DNA of 35,499 nt from an uncultured Lachnospiraceae bacterium (GCA_947629585.1 CANREH010000023.1:1-35499); one strand, 5' to 3'. Positions 1 through 8,504 are shown, counted from the first letter of the stretch. Translations and numbers: made by a program. Notes: generated by a model from the sequence alone, not told the origin.

Positions 1-1002
1 CAAAGCGTCTTCATAAGGAAGCAGCTCCACCGCCGAAAAATAAGGAAGCAGCTTCTCCTTCCCGTTTTCCAGCCCGAACATTTCATATAAATGCACCGGG
101 GATAATACAATCCGGGAATCAAATTCCTTCACCATCTGGCTGATTTCCTTCATATGCTCCTGTCCATAGGTACTGCAGTAAAAAACACCGTCTTTTTTCA
201 GTACCCGGCTGATCTCCGATAATGCCCTGTCCAGATCCCGCACATAAAACAGGACATGGTTGGCAGCCACAATATCAAAGCTCTCATCGCCGCAGGCAAT
301 CTTCTGGCAGTCCATCGTCCGGAAAGAAAAACAGTTTCCTTCTTTTAAATTTTCCTTTGCGTCCTCTATCATCCCGGCGGAAAGATCGGTCAAAAGGACA
401 TGGCAGCCTTCCGGGATCTCTTTCTCCTGCCCCTTCCAGAGATTGCCGTTGCCGCACCCAAGCTCCAGCACGGACTCCCCTCCCCGCAGGTTTAACTGCC
501 GGAACAGCCAGGAAAACCAGGGAACGGGATTCTGTGTATATTTCCTGTGCAGTTCCATGCGGATGGCGAGATTCGATGCGTCCTTATACTGCTCCACAAT
601 GCTCCGCTCCATATTCGTCACATGGATCAGGTGCAGGATATTGCTCCAGTCCGTCTCCCCATCCTCCTGTAACAGCTCTGACGTTTCCAGAAGCGCCCTC
701 TCCACCATCTTAAGATGGCTGATCTTTTTGCGCACCAGCAAAAGCTGCAGCTCCAGGGAATCGGCAATATCGTTCTGATCGTCGTTGATAGTAATGCTGC
801 GGATCTCTTCCAGCGAAAAGCCCAGATATTTTAAGGAAAGGATCTTCTGCAGCCGCACAAAATCCGCATCCGTATAAAAACGGTAGCCTGCTTCCGAAAC
901 ATAGCTCGGCTTCAACAGTTCCTGCTTGTCATAATAACGGATCGTCCTGATCGAAACATTCGCCTTCTTTGCAAATTCACCGGATTTATAATAGCGTTCC
1001 AT
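1..1002 (-). CDS. MerR-family regulator fused to a SAM-dependent methyltransferase (3' end cut off by window)
   Basis: The gene runs off the left edge; 334 residues are visible. Residues 1 to about 70 are a MerR winged helix-turn-helix with the typical SIRTIRYYDKQELLKPS start. A dimerisation helix follows at about 80-110. From about residue 150 a class I methyltransferase begins, with SAM motif I at residues 180-187 (ELGCGNGN), an acidic motif (LLTDLS) near 206, and the DIVAANHVLFYV / LSEISRVLKKDG segment typical of the Methyltransf_11/25 families. The start ATG has a strong AGGAGG upstream. MerR proteins bind palindromes in stretched promoters and twist them; here the effector domain is replaced by an enzyme, so its ligand could be SAM or the methyl acceptor (inference). 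Its own promoter carries a matching palindrome, suggesting autoregulation. The methyl acceptor is unknown. Confidence 0.9.
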   Translation of the reverse strand, partial: MERYYKSGEFAKKANVSIRTIRYYDKQELLKPSYVSEAGYRFYTDADFVRLQKILSLKYLGFSLEEIRSITINDDQNDIADSLELQLLLVRKKISHLKMVERALLETSELLQEDGETDWSNILHLIHVTNMERSIVEQYKDASNLAIRMELHRKYTQNPVPWFSWLFRQLNLRGGESVLELGCGNGNLWKGQEKEIPEGCHVLLTDLSAGMIEDAKENLKEGNCFSFRTMDCQKIACGDESFDIVAANHVLFYVRDLDRALSEISRVLKKDGVFYCSTYGQEHMKEISQMVKEFDSRIVLSPVHLYEMFGLENGKEKLLPYFSAVELLPYEDAL

Positions 1003-1050
1003 AGCATCCCTCCTGTCCCACAGGAAATTCCTATTAATAAGATGAGATCT

Positions 1051-1081
1051 ATTATAAAAGGTGACGTAACGTCAGTGTCAA
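1051..1081 (-). promoter_or_regulatory. MerR-type promoter with operator in a 19-bp spacer
   Basis: On the minus strand, TTGACA (1076-1081) and TATAAT (1051-1056) are perfect -35 and -10 hexamers separated by 19 bp, the over-long spacing typical of MerR-regulated promoters. The spacer holds a perfect 13-bp palindrome, TGACGTTACGTCA (1062-1074). It lies about 50 bp upstream of the MerR-methyltransferase start, so self-regulation is the natural reading. Confidence 0.85.
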
Positions 1082-1139
1082 GTCTTTTTTTCTGACAGGG
1101 TAATCATTATAATCAGAATACTATCCAGATACTACAAAA

Positions 1140-1170
1140 TCCTCCCAAAACCTTCACAGTTTTGGGAGGA
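1140..1170 (-). terminator. Rho-independent terminator of the sulfotransferase gene
   Basis: A perfect 12-bp stem (1140-1151 paired with 1159-1170) closes a 7-nt loop and is followed on the minus strand by ATTTTG. It lies about 50 bp after the sulfotransferase stop codon. The T tract is short, so termination may be partial. Confidence 0.7.
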
Positions 1171-1220
1171 TTCACTCTTGGGAAAACAGATATGCAAGAC
1201 CCGCCTACAAGTCTTTGCCC

Positions 1221-3245
1221 TTACCCCACCTCTATCCACTGGCTTGTCTTATAAACCGTCCCCTCATAATCCACATAGATTTCATATCTGTCGTTTTCCA
1301 GCTTATGAAGCGGCGTTAAGACAGCATAATTGGCATCAGCAAAAATTTTATTGGTCTGGTTCGTCTGTGTATAATCTTTGTCATAGCAGTGGTTTTTTCC
1401 TATAAAATAAAGATGCCTTAAGGAATGATCCTTTGCCCTGGCAAATAAAATATCTTCCCGTATCAGGAATTTCACCAGCTTTTCTTTCCATGTCTTATCA
1501 GAAATTTCCCGGTCAAATGTTTCCATTTTCACAGGCTCATACAGACTTCCAAACATATAATCGGAATCATTGGGAAGCGGTTTTGCCAAATCCTCATAAT
1601 CTGGCTGGAACGGGTAAGCGGAAAAGAATCCTGTCTCCACGGAATACTGGTTCACCAGCTCTTTTGTCTCAAAGTCAAATTCATTCACCATGCCAAGACT
1701 TCCGTCCACGGCAGGTTCCAGGGAGCCTTCCATAGAAAACAGCCTGTTTTTCTCCTTCACATAAATGCCGTTGGAGCGGATCTTTGATTTCAGGCATGGG
1801 AACTGGTATTCCTGCCGTACGTTCCTTTTTTCTTCATCGATCAGGAAAATATCGACAAAGGAATTTGGATCTTCATCAAAGGAATCCGCCGGACGACGCT
1901 TCGCCCAGTGGTTATCAAACAGCATAATCCGCCTCTGTCCCTTCGGCAGAGGCTTCCCGATATCCTCCCGCATTTCCACCACGGAATGCTGCTGGTAAAA
2001 CCACTGGATCTTCCCTTCCGGAACCAGGAGCTTATCTTTCATTTTTGTATTTTTCCAGAAATCAGGATCGCTCAAAATCCAGATCAGCTCTCCGGTTTCC
2101 CAGTTTACTTTGGTAATCGCATGAATATTCCTGGAAGAAATCATAACGGTCTTTTCCACCGGATCATACTGGATCGCGTTGACATGTGTCCAGTCAATCA
2201 TATCCTGGTAATAATCATCATAGATACTTGCCAGATTAAATTCCCGCACGACTTCATAAGTCTTCCGGTCAATTTCAACAATCACATCCTCCGTATGGTT
2301 ATCCAGGGAGCTTGCACAGGATAAAATATTCCCGCCCGGAACCATCTCAATGGCATTGTGGTGGATTCCTTTCTTCATATAGAAAGACTTGTGGATTCTT
2401 CCCATATAATCCATTTCATGAATCTGGATCGCATGAGGGCTGTTATAAGTAGGAACGGAAACCTCCTTATCAGAAAAGATAAACCGTCCTCCTGACATCA
2501 GGAACACGCCATAGCCTTTGACATTCCTGTTGAGATAATACCGGATCACGCCGGAAGAATCGAACCCGCAGGTACACAGATCCACGCCTCCGGTAATAAA
2601 AATCAGGTTATAAGCCATATGCCCGTTTTTCTGGCGGCATTTTACCACGCCCTCCAAATCCTTCGGCAGAGGCTCTGTCTTAATGTAAACCTTCTGGGTA
2701 TCCAAAATATTGTCAAGATCATCCAATAAATCCAGTACGACTTCGTTCTTCCTGTCCGGGTAAAGTCCCAGCACGGGAACCCTGTGGAACTGCGTATACG
2801 GCAGGACGCCGCTTACATTATCCTCTAAAATATCCCCTGTCACGGTAAAACGGGCTTTGCACGGTTTTTTCGTATAAAATAAAATAAGGGCTGTCAGCGG
2901 CGCAATCCTATAGGGATCGCGCACCACCAAAATATCCTGGAAGGTATAATTCTTTGTCTGCAGCAGTTCTTCATAGACACGCTCCCTGGCACGCATCTCC
3001 AGCGCCGGCATTTCTCCCCGTTTTATGCCGGTAGTAATCTTGATAATAGGGCGGCGCATCTGCCCATAATATGGCTTTGCTTTTTCATTGACCATTTTCT
3101 GCGTATACCGTATCACACTGCAGTCACTGACCTGAAGCCCTAAGCGTTTCTTCCAGCGCCGTTTCTGCAAAGGCGACATATTCTGGTTACCGTCAATCCT
3201 CTGAACAATCTTATCCCGTATCTTTAAAAGCTGTCTGTTAGCCAC
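1221..3245 (-). CDS. aryl-sulfate sulfotransferase (PAPS-independent ASST)
   Basis: The enzyme moves a sulfuryl group from one phenolic sulfate to another phenol without PAPS. About residues 100-170 form the ASST N-terminal Ig-like domain (PYRIAPLTALILF ... HRVPVLGLYPD); the rest is the propeller domain. Active-site candidates are HHN at 295-297, H354 (DWTHVNAI), R372 (SSRN) and H420 (QQHSVVEM). The 18-residue H354-R372 spacing equals that of E. coli ASST H356-R374, and H420 matches the sulfohistidine. The open frame extends upstream to a GTG at 3263, but the AAGGAGG site (3251-3257) lies inside that extension, so GTG 3245 is the start (674 aa). No signal peptide or membrane anchor is seen, whereas Gram-negative ASSTs are periplasmic. 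A 6-bp hairpin (3260-3275) sits just upstream of the ribosome site. Confidence 0.9.
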   Translation of the reverse strand: MANRQLLKIRDKIVQRIDGNQNMSPLQKRRWKKRLGLQVSDCSVIRYTQKMVNEKAKPYYGQMRRPIIKITTGIKRGEMPALEMRARERVYEELLQTKNYTFQDILVVRDPYRIAPLTALILFYTKKPCKARFTVTGDILEDNVSGVLPYTQFHRVPVLGLYPDRKNEVVLDLLDDLDNILDTQKVYIKTEPLPKDLEGVVKCRQKNGHMAYNLIFITGGVDLCTCGFDSSGVIRYYLNRNVKGYGVFLMSGGRFIFSDKEVSVPTYNSPHAIQIHEMDYMGRIHKSFYMKKGIHHNAIEMVPGGNILSCASSLDNHTEDVIVEIDRKTYEVVREFNLASIYDDYYQDMIDWTHVNAIQYDPVEKTVMISSRNIHAITKVNWETGELIWILSDPDFWKNTKMKDKLLVPEGKIQWFYQQHSVVEMREDIGKPLPKGQRRIMLFDNHWAKRRPADSFDEDPNSFVDIFLIDEEKRNVRQEYQFPCLKSKIRSNGIYVKEKNRLFSMEGSLEPAVDGSLGMVNEFDFETKELVNQYSVETGFFSAYPFQPDYEDLAKPLPNDSDYMFGSLYEPVKMETFDREISDKTWKEKLVKFLIREDILFARAKDHSLRHLYFIGKNHCYDKDYTQTNQTNKIFADANYAVLTPLHKLENDRYEIYVDYEGTVYKTSQWIEVG

Positions 3246-3301
3246 AATGATCCTCCTTTGCACCGCATCCGGTGCTTTCTAAAAGTTAATGAGTAAGCTT
3301 T

Positions 3302-3330
3302 ATTTTACCCGATTCCAGGCAAATACACAA
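3302..3330 (-). promoter_or_regulatory. sigma-A-like promoter for the sulfotransferase
   Basis: On the minus strand TTGTGT (3325-3330) and TAAAAT (3302-3307) are separated by 17 bp, about 57 bp upstream of the chosen GTG start. No terminator is obvious between this and the upstream transglutaminase gene, so some read-through is possible. Confidence 0.55.
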
Positions 3331-3339
3331 CACTTTTCT

Positions 3340-4269
3340 TTACGATTTATAATCCTTCCTGGCAATACGATAGGTTTCCACAAAGGTATCCGTCAGATAC
3401 CAGACGTCAGCCCTGTGGTCTTTGGAAAAAAATTTGCTGCCCCGCAGGAAATAATCATAGTACACCCTTCCGTCATCACTATCATCCCATGTCGTGTCAA
3501 AATTATACCATTTTTTCCCTATTTTAACAATATTCCAGGCATGGAGCTGTTCATGCCCTGCGTCATTTTTTGCCATGCCGGAAATATATTTGCATGGTAT
3601 TCCCAGCGTATTTAACATTTTATAAGCTAAAAGCGCATACCCGTTGCAGACCGTCCGCTGCTTGATCAGCCCATGATAAGCGCTGTAATTACATTTGTCC
3701 TCATCCCGGTAATCATAAGAAATCCGGCGGATAATATAGCGGTGGACCCTGTCAACGACAGTTATGATATCCTCTTCCTCCGAAAGCCCAAGCCTTTTCA
3801 GGACTTTTTTAATCTTTTCATCAACCTTTTCCGTCTGCTTTTTCGTTTCATAATATTCCACATTCTCAAAGCAGAAAATACCGTCCGCATAATAAATAAA
3901 AGCCGAATCAATAATTCCCGTAAGGTAATCGCTGTCGCTGGTAGTTTCCGGATCATCCACGGCCTCCGCCATATTCTGCAGAAGCATATACATTCCTTTC
4001 CAATAAGTCTCCGTTTTTTTGGAATTTAACTGTTTTCCTATTTTTTTCAGTTCTTTATCCGCCTCTCCCTGATAATCAATATAAAAATCCGAAGAACGCA
4101 TTAACAACTGCTCCGACATAATTTCATAAAGCTCCTGTTCATCATAGGCAATAAAGACATCATAAAAAGACTGGTCTTCCTCCGGTTCCCCGGTATCCGC
4201 TTCTGCCCTGGCAGGAAACACCGCAGCCAGCATAATACACACCATCATAAAAAAACATTTTAGAAACAT
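3340..4269 (-). CDS. secreted transglutaminase-like protein
   Basis: The protein (309 aa) starts at ATG 4269, directly after AGGAGGAAAAAGT; an in-frame extension to 4302 would contain the ribosome site. Residues 1-22 are a signal peptide (short basic start, long hydrophobic core, ending FPARA). The C-terminal half has the transglutaminase/cysteine protease-like core: Cys208 in TVCNGYA, His243 in HAWN and Asp258 in NFDTTWDD form the full catalytic triad. The N-terminal half is a charged, probably helical region with no recognised domain. Family members act on surface proteins or peptidoglycan peptides as proteases, cross-linkers or scaffolds. The substrate cannot be inferred here, and no partner gene is adjacent. 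It has its own promoter and reads away from the FliK-like gene. Confidence 0.85.
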   Translation of the reverse strand: MFLKCFFMMVCIMLAAVFPARAEADTGEPEEDQSFYDVFIAYDEQELYEIMSEQLLMRSSDFYIDYQGEADKELKKIGKQLNSKKTETYWKGMYMLLQNMAEAVDDPETTSDSDYLTGIIDSAFIYYADGIFCFENVEYYETKKQTEKVDEKIKKVLKRLGLSEEEDIITVVDRVHRYIIRRISYDYRDEDKCNYSAYHGLIKQRTVCNGYALLAYKMLNTLGIPCKYISGMAKNDAGHEQLHAWNIVKIGKKWYNFDTTWDDSDDGRVYYDYFLRGSKFFSKDHRADVWYLTDTFVETYRIARKDYKS

Positions 4270-4304
4270 ACTTTTTCCTCCTGCAAACGAGATGACACAC
4301 AACG

Positions 4305-4333
4305 ATTATACTGATCCTTCGCCAAAAAAACAA
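4305..4333 (-). promoter_or_regulatory. promoter of the transglutaminase-like gene
   Basis: On the minus strand TTGTTT (4328-4333) and a perfect TATAAT (4305-4310) are 17 bp apart, about 36 bp upstream of the start codon. Confidence 0.65.
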
Positions 4334-4392
4334 GCAATCTTACAAAATTCCTAAAAAACAGGTAACAGTCCGTCCGTGAGCATATTGACTTT

Positions 4393-4422
4393 TTGAAAAA
4401 TGCCGATAAACTAGTATATGAT
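4393..4422 (+). promoter_or_regulatory. promoter of the FliK-like gene
   Basis: TTGAAA (4393-4398) and TATGAT (4417-4422) are 18 bp apart, about 57 bp upstream of the ATG. An overlapping TTGACT at 4385-4390 is another possible -35 element but would be too far from this -10. A 5-bp inverted repeat (GGTCA/TGACC, 4436-4454) lies in the leader. Confidence 0.55.
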
Positions 4423-4479
4423 ACTATGTTTTAAAGGTCATGGATTCCCTGACCCCTATGCAGAAATGGAGGTTTTCCT

Positions 4480-6675
4480 ATGCTGAATCCCGGCGTTTCC
4501 CCAACCAATTCTAATATTAACCGCTCCAAAACTGCCCCGGAACGCAAGGTTGGGGCCATGAGCAATTACACAACCCGCACGCCTGCCCGCAGCTTAAGCG
4601 CTGGGCAGATCATCCGCGGCGAAGTGACCGATCTGCGCAATAATGAAATTACCGTAACGCTCGAAGATAATACCCAGGTAACGGGACATCTGCGGGAAGG
4701 CGCGAACCTTTCCATCGGCGAAACAGGCGCTTTTTTAATTACCAATATCCAGCCTGATAAAATTTCTTTAGAACTTATGCCCAACAGCCTTCCGTCTTCC
4801 GAACGCATAACAATCCAGAAAGCCCTGGAGGAAGCCGGGCTTCCTAAAAATGAAAAAAATCAGAGTATTGTGCGGGAGCTTTTAAATAATAACATGCCTA
4901 TCCACAAACAAAGCATTCTGAATATCCTGACACAATCCTATCAGTTTAAAGACATCAGCATCCCTGCTCTGGTAGCCATGAACCGTCTCGGCATGGAAAT
5001 CAATGAGGAAACAGCGGCGCAGTTTGAAAGCCTGCGCACCCATGAAAATACATTCACTTCGGAAGCTTCCGGATTAAAGGATGCCATTCTTTCCGCTTTA
5101 AAAGAAGCTTCTCCGGAGGATATGAAGCTGTTCCGTGAGCTTTTAAGGCTGGCTGTCGCAGCAGAATTAGAAGAACCAGAAGAAGAAACAACGGCTCCAG
5201 AACAGCCGCCAGTTTCTCCCTCTCCTTTGCTTCCAAACGGTTTTTCGAACTTTTTCGGTTTCCACCGTCTTTCCAGCCTGTTGTCCGGACAGCAGGCGCA
5301 GGCAAAAAAAATGCCGGAACCACAGCCAGGCTCCGGCACAGTCTCTCCTTCCGAAAAGGAACAGATCTCCTCGTCTGTCACCTCGTTTACGGAAAACCAG
5401 AAACAAATCCTGTCAGACCTTACCAAACCGGAAAAACCGATGAACCCTATGGCATTTTACCAAAAACCAGTAGAGGTCAGCGAAGAACTGAAATCACTGC
5501 TTGACAGCCTGGACGCTTTTTCCGAAAAGGCGGAAAAGACCTTATCCGCAGAAGAACTCCTCCTGCGCGATGCTATTTCTCTGCTCCATGAAGCTAAAAA
5601 CCTGGCAGATGATATTGACTTTTTCCAAATCGAGGAAGCCAGAAACCGCTTTCTGGAAAAACATCCCGAATTTCCAGAACTGTTAGAGCAAAATCCGGAC
5701 AGCCCGGAATGTGAACAGCTCTCCAGCCTGTTAGAGCAATCCCTGGAGAAAGCGCCTTCTTCCTCCAGCCTGCTCCCGGCTTCTTTGCTGGAACAGTTAG
5801 AAAGCCGCTATTCTCAATATTTAAACGAAAAAGGGACCATTGCCTCCCTCCTTACGGCGGATGAATTACAGCAGCTAACTGCTGCCGCAAAAGATCTTCC
5901 ATTCCATCCTCAGTTCCAGGAGCGCCTTGCCGACGGTGACGTTACCGCAAAAGAATTTTTAACCATTCTCCGCAACACCGCTTCGCTCGCATCGGATGCC
6001 TCCCTGCATTCCCTCATATCCACTGACGCCTTTGGGAAATTGTTCGGGCAGGAATTTCTCGGCTCTTTTTTCCTGACGCCGAAAGAAATGGAAAAGCCGG
6101 GCAGGGCTTCGGAATTTTTTGATGAAACCTATGAAAAGCTGCACAGGCTCTCCAGCGCTATTTCAGAACACCAGGAAGACAGCAGCTCCGATTTCATGGA
6201 TATGGCAAAGGAACAGTCCGGAAATATGCAAAAGCATCTGGAATTTTTAAAATCCTTCAACGAGCTGTTTACCTATGTGCAGCTTCCGGCAAAATTAAAA
6301 AATGAGAACCTTACCAGTGAATTATATGTATATACAAAAAAAGAAAGTATGCGGGAACACCCGGAACAGTTAAGCGTCCTGCTGCATCTGGACATGGATT
6401 CCTTAGGGCCGCTCGACATCCACCTGTCTTTGCACCATGCCACCGTCACTTCCCGGATTTACTGCGAGGACGCCGATATCAAAAAATTCCTTACTTCACA
6501 GATATCTTCCTTAAAAACAGCGCTGAATTTAAAGGGCTATCTTTTTGAGGCCGACATTGAAGAACGCAAAAAACCATTTGACTTTGTCGATGACTTTATC
6601 CAGAAAAAAGAATCTCCGCAGAAGGCGGAAGAAAAACCAATCCGAAAGCGCTATACCTTTGATATCCGCGCCTGA
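4480..6675 (+). CDS. FliK-like protein (flagellar hook-length control C-terminal domain)
   Basis: The 731-aa protein has a beta-rich N-terminal module (about residues 40-105, GQIIRGEVTDLRNNEITVTL), a long low-complexity middle rich in Glu, Ser, Pro and Leu, and a C-terminal domain at about residues 600-700 (LSVLLHLDMDSLGPLDIHLSL ... FLTSQISSLKTALNLKGY) that matches the FliK/Flg_hook fold. FliK measures the hook and switches flagellar export from hook to filament proteins. The start has GGAGG seven bases upstream. No other flagellar gene is in the window, so this is an orphan copy here, although the PilZ gene facing it also suggests a motility or cyclic-di-GMP theme. It could be the strain's real FliK encoded away from the main cluster, or a repurposed homologue. 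Confidence 0.7.
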   Translation: MLNPGVSPTNSNINRSKTAPERKVGAMSNYTTRTPARSLSAGQIIRGEVTDLRNNEITVTLEDNTQVTGHLREGANLSIGETGAFLITNIQPDKISLELMPNSLPSSERITIQKALEEAGLPKNEKNQSIVRELLNNNMPIHKQSILNILTQSYQFKDISIPALVAMNRLGMEINEETAAQFESLRTHENTFTSEASGLKDAILSALKEASPEDMKLFRELLRLAVAAELEEPEEETTAPEQPPVSPSPLLPNGFSNFFGFHRLSSLLSGQQAQAKKMPEPQPGSGTVSPSEKEQISSSVTSFTENQKQILSDLTKPEKPMNPMAFYQKPVEVSEELKSLLDSLDAFSEKAEKTLSAEELLLRDAISLLHEAKNLADDIDFFQIEEARNRFLEKHPEFPELLEQNPDSPECEQLSSLLEQSLEKAPSSSSLLPASLLEQLESRYSQYLNEKGTIASLLTADELQQLTAAAKDLPFHPQFQERLADGDVTAKEFLTILRNTASLASDASLHSLISTDAFGKLFGQEFLGSFFLTPKEMEKPGRASEFFDETYEKLHRLSSAISEHQEDSSSDFMDMAKEQSGNMQKHLEFLKSFNELFTYVQLPAKLKNENLTSELYVYTKKESMREHPEQLSVLLHLDMDSLGPLDIHLSLHHATVTSRIYCEDADIKKFLTSQISSLKTALNLKGYLFEADIEERKKPFDFVDDFIQKKESPQKAEEKPIRKRYTFDIRA

Positions 6676-6685
6676 ATACGCATAC

Positions 6686-6739
6686 AAAAAGGCTGCCGCT
6701 GGCAGAATGAACTGTATTCTGTCAACCACAGCCTTTTTT
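6686..6739. terminator. bidirectional terminator between the FliK-like and PilZ genes
   Basis: AAAAAGGCTG (6686-6695) pairs with CAGCCTTTTT (6729-6738), with a second internal stem (GCAGAAT/ATTCTG). A and T runs on both sides allow it to serve both converging genes. Confidence 0.8.
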
Positions 6740-6772
6740 ATGTAAATACAAAATCCCTGAGTATGCCCGTTT

Positions 6773-7129
6773 TTAAGAGACCCCGTCAATTTTATGTTCC
6801 AATTCATCAAATATATCGGAGAAAATAGATGCCATCCCGATAAACTGGCAGCCATAATTGATCCTGCCGTCTCCGATTTCCCGGCTGCGGATAATCTTCA
6901 CCACGCAGAACAGAGATTGATCTGTCTCTCCAAAATCCAGCCTCGCATTGAAAAAATACCCAAGCGGAAGCACACTTTTACTGATAAACCCAATCCCTGT
7001 ACGGGAAATATCCACAACCTCAATTTCTGCATCAAGATCCTTCACCTGGACATTATCCTGCTTAAACAGGGAAGACACATTCAATATCAACTTTACCGGC
7101 ATCCTTCTGCTTCTTCGCTGATCAAACAT
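6773..7129 (-). CDS. PilZ-domain protein (probable cyclic-di-GMP receptor)
   Basis: This 118-aa protein is essentially a single PilZ domain. The RRSRR at residues 5-9 gives the RxxxR arginine motif, and VDISRTGIGF is a variant of the (D/N)xSxxG motif; together these normally wrap around cyclic-di-GMP. No output domain is attached, so it probably acts by binding a partner. It follows the cysS operon on the same strand but has its own promoter, and it converges on the FliK-like gene. AGGAGGGG sits eight bases before the ATG. Cytoplasmic; target unknown. Confidence 0.85.
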   Translation of the reverse strand: MFDQRRSRRMPVKLILNVSSLFKQDNVQVKDLDAEIEVVDISRTGIGFISKSVLPLGYFFNARLDFGETDQSLFCVVKIIRSREIGDGRINYGCQFIGMASIFSDIFDELEHKIDGVS

Positions 7130-7152
7130 GGCAATCCCCTCCTTTTTCTTCT

Positions 7153-7181
7153 ATCATATAACAAATCTGTAAAATATTCAA
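7153..7181 (-). promoter_or_regulatory. promoter of the PilZ gene
   Basis: On the minus strand TTGAAT (7176-7181) and TATGAT (7153-7158) are 17 bp apart, about 24 bp upstream of the start codon. The -10 is identical to that of the facing FliK-like gene. Confidence 0.65.
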
Positions 7182-7220
7182 GAAAATTTATGAAAATCTA
7201 CATTTAATCGATAATTTTTT

Positions 7221-7739
7221 TCACATCTCCCCCTGCCGAAGCCTTTCCAGCATAGCGGCAACATCCCCCGGCAGATTGTCCATAATGCTGTTCCCGCCAT
7301 TGGAATGATGATGTTTTTCCAGCTCCTGATGGATTAACTTTTCCGTTTTTTCGATTTCTATTTTCAATTCCCTCGCCGACATCCTCGCAGCGCCTTTTCC
7401 CAGGATAATGACCTGCTCTAAGCCGTCCGAGGTCGCCACGCGGATATTGACCTTCCGCCCCATTTCCTGTGTCACAAGCTCGATAAAATTGTCCGCCGTC
7501 TGCGCTTCTTTTGTGTAAACAATATCGATGTTGTGGTAGCGGAAAAGGCTTCCTTCGTTTCCTTTGGATTTATGTCCGTCAAAAATGAGGATTACGCCAA
7601 TTTTTTTATAGCCCTGGTAATTACAGAGGATATCTGCCAGGCGGTATCTGGCGGCTTCCAGATTTTCATCCGCCTGTTTTTTTAGCTCCGGCCAGGCAAA
7701 AATGATATTATAACCGTCAACCAGAAGATACTCTTTCAT
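7221..7739 (-). CDS. rae1: YacP/Rae1-family NYN-domain endoribonuclease
   Basis: The 172-aa protein has the NYN (PIN-like) nuclease fold: YLLVDGYNIIFAWPEL at the start carries the first acidic residue, LIFDGHKSKG the second, TADNFIELV the third, and VATSDGLEQ the last. B. subtilis Rae1 enters the ribosomal A site and cuts certain mRNAs during translation. Length matches the family. The ATG overlaps the rlmB stop (ATGA), so the two are translationally coupled, and the order cysS-mrnC-rlmB-yacP is the same as in B. subtilis. The C-terminal tail (about 20 residues after the His-rich HHHSNGGNS) is probably flexible. Confidence 0.9.
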   Translation of the reverse strand: MKEYLLVDGYNIIFAWPELKKQADENLEAARYRLADILCNYQGYKKIGVILIFDGHKSKGNEGSLFRYHNIDIVYTKEAQTADNFIELVTQEMGRKVNIRVATSDGLEQVIILGKGAARMSARELKIEIEKTEKLIHQELEKHHHSNGGNSIMDNLPGDVAAMLERLRQGEM

Positions 7740-8488
7740 AAACTTTCCCCGGCCAGGCGCTGCCTTACAATCTCATAAGAAAGGATTCCCATTGCCACAG
7801 AAGCATTCAGGGAATCGATTTCCCCTTTCATCGGGATGCCTGCAGTAAAATCGCACTGCTCTTTTAACAGATGGGAAACCCCTTCTCCTTCGCTGCCAAT
7901 CACAAGCCCAATCGGCCCTTTTAAATCCAAATCGTACATCACTGTCCCCTGCATATCGGCGCAGACAAACCAAAGCCCTCGTTTTTTAAGTTCTTTGACC
8001 GTATTGACAAGGTTTGCCACCCTGACGACAGGGACATAGTTAATGGCCCCCGCCGATGTCTTTGCCACCGCTGCGGTTAACCCGACGGCGCGCCTTTTCG
8101 GAATAATAATCCCGTGGATGCCCGCCTGATTTGCCGTCCTTATCATGGCTCCCAGATTATGCGGATCTTCAATCCCGTCTAAGATCAGGACAAACGGCTG
8201 CTCGCCCTTTTCCTCCGCTTTCTTGAAAATATCCTCCAGCTCTGCATATTCATAAGCAGCAAGGCTCGCGACAACTCCCTGGTGTTTTCCCGTTTCTGAC
8301 AGTTTATCCAGCCGCTCTTTTTTTACAAACTGGAGCACCGTTCCCGCCTTTTTCGCCTCTTTAAGGATGGTCTGCATACTGCCTTCCTTACAGCCCTCCA
8401 GCACAAACAGCTTATCTATCGTCTTCCCGGCACGAAATGCCTCCAATACCGCATTGCGCCCTTCGATTGTAAATTCCTCGTATTCCAT
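7736..8488 (-). CDS. rlmB: 23S rRNA (guanosine-2'-O-)-methyltransferase RlmB, SpoU/TrmH family
   Basis: The 250-aa protein has an N-terminal RNA-binding substrate domain (about 1-75) and a C-terminal SPOUT knotted domain. Motif 1 is IEDPHNLGAMIRTAN, with the catalytic Asn and Arg; motif 2 is IGLVIGSEGEG; motif 3 is SLNASVAMGILSYE. RlmB methylates the G2251 ribose in the peptidyl-transferase P loop. The length, motifs and position between mrnC and yacP all fit. AGGAGG lies five bases before the ATG, and the gap to mrnC is 16 bp. A related TrmH-like enzyme of other specificity cannot be fully excluded. Confidence 0.92.
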   Translation of the reverse strand: MEYEEFTIEGRNAVLEAFRAGKTIDKLFVLEGCKEGSMQTILKEAKKAGTVLQFVKKERLDKLSETGKHQGVVASLAAYEYAELEDIFKKAEEKGEQPFVLILDGIEDPHNLGAMIRTANQAGIHGIIIPKRRAVGLTAAVAKTSAGAINYVPVVRVANLVNTVKELKKRGLWFVCADMQGTVMYDLDLKGPIGLVIGSEGEGVSHLLKEQCDFTAGIPMKGEIDSLNASVAMGILSYEIVRQRLAGESL

Positions 8489-8504
8489 TTTCTCCTCCTG
8501 ACTA

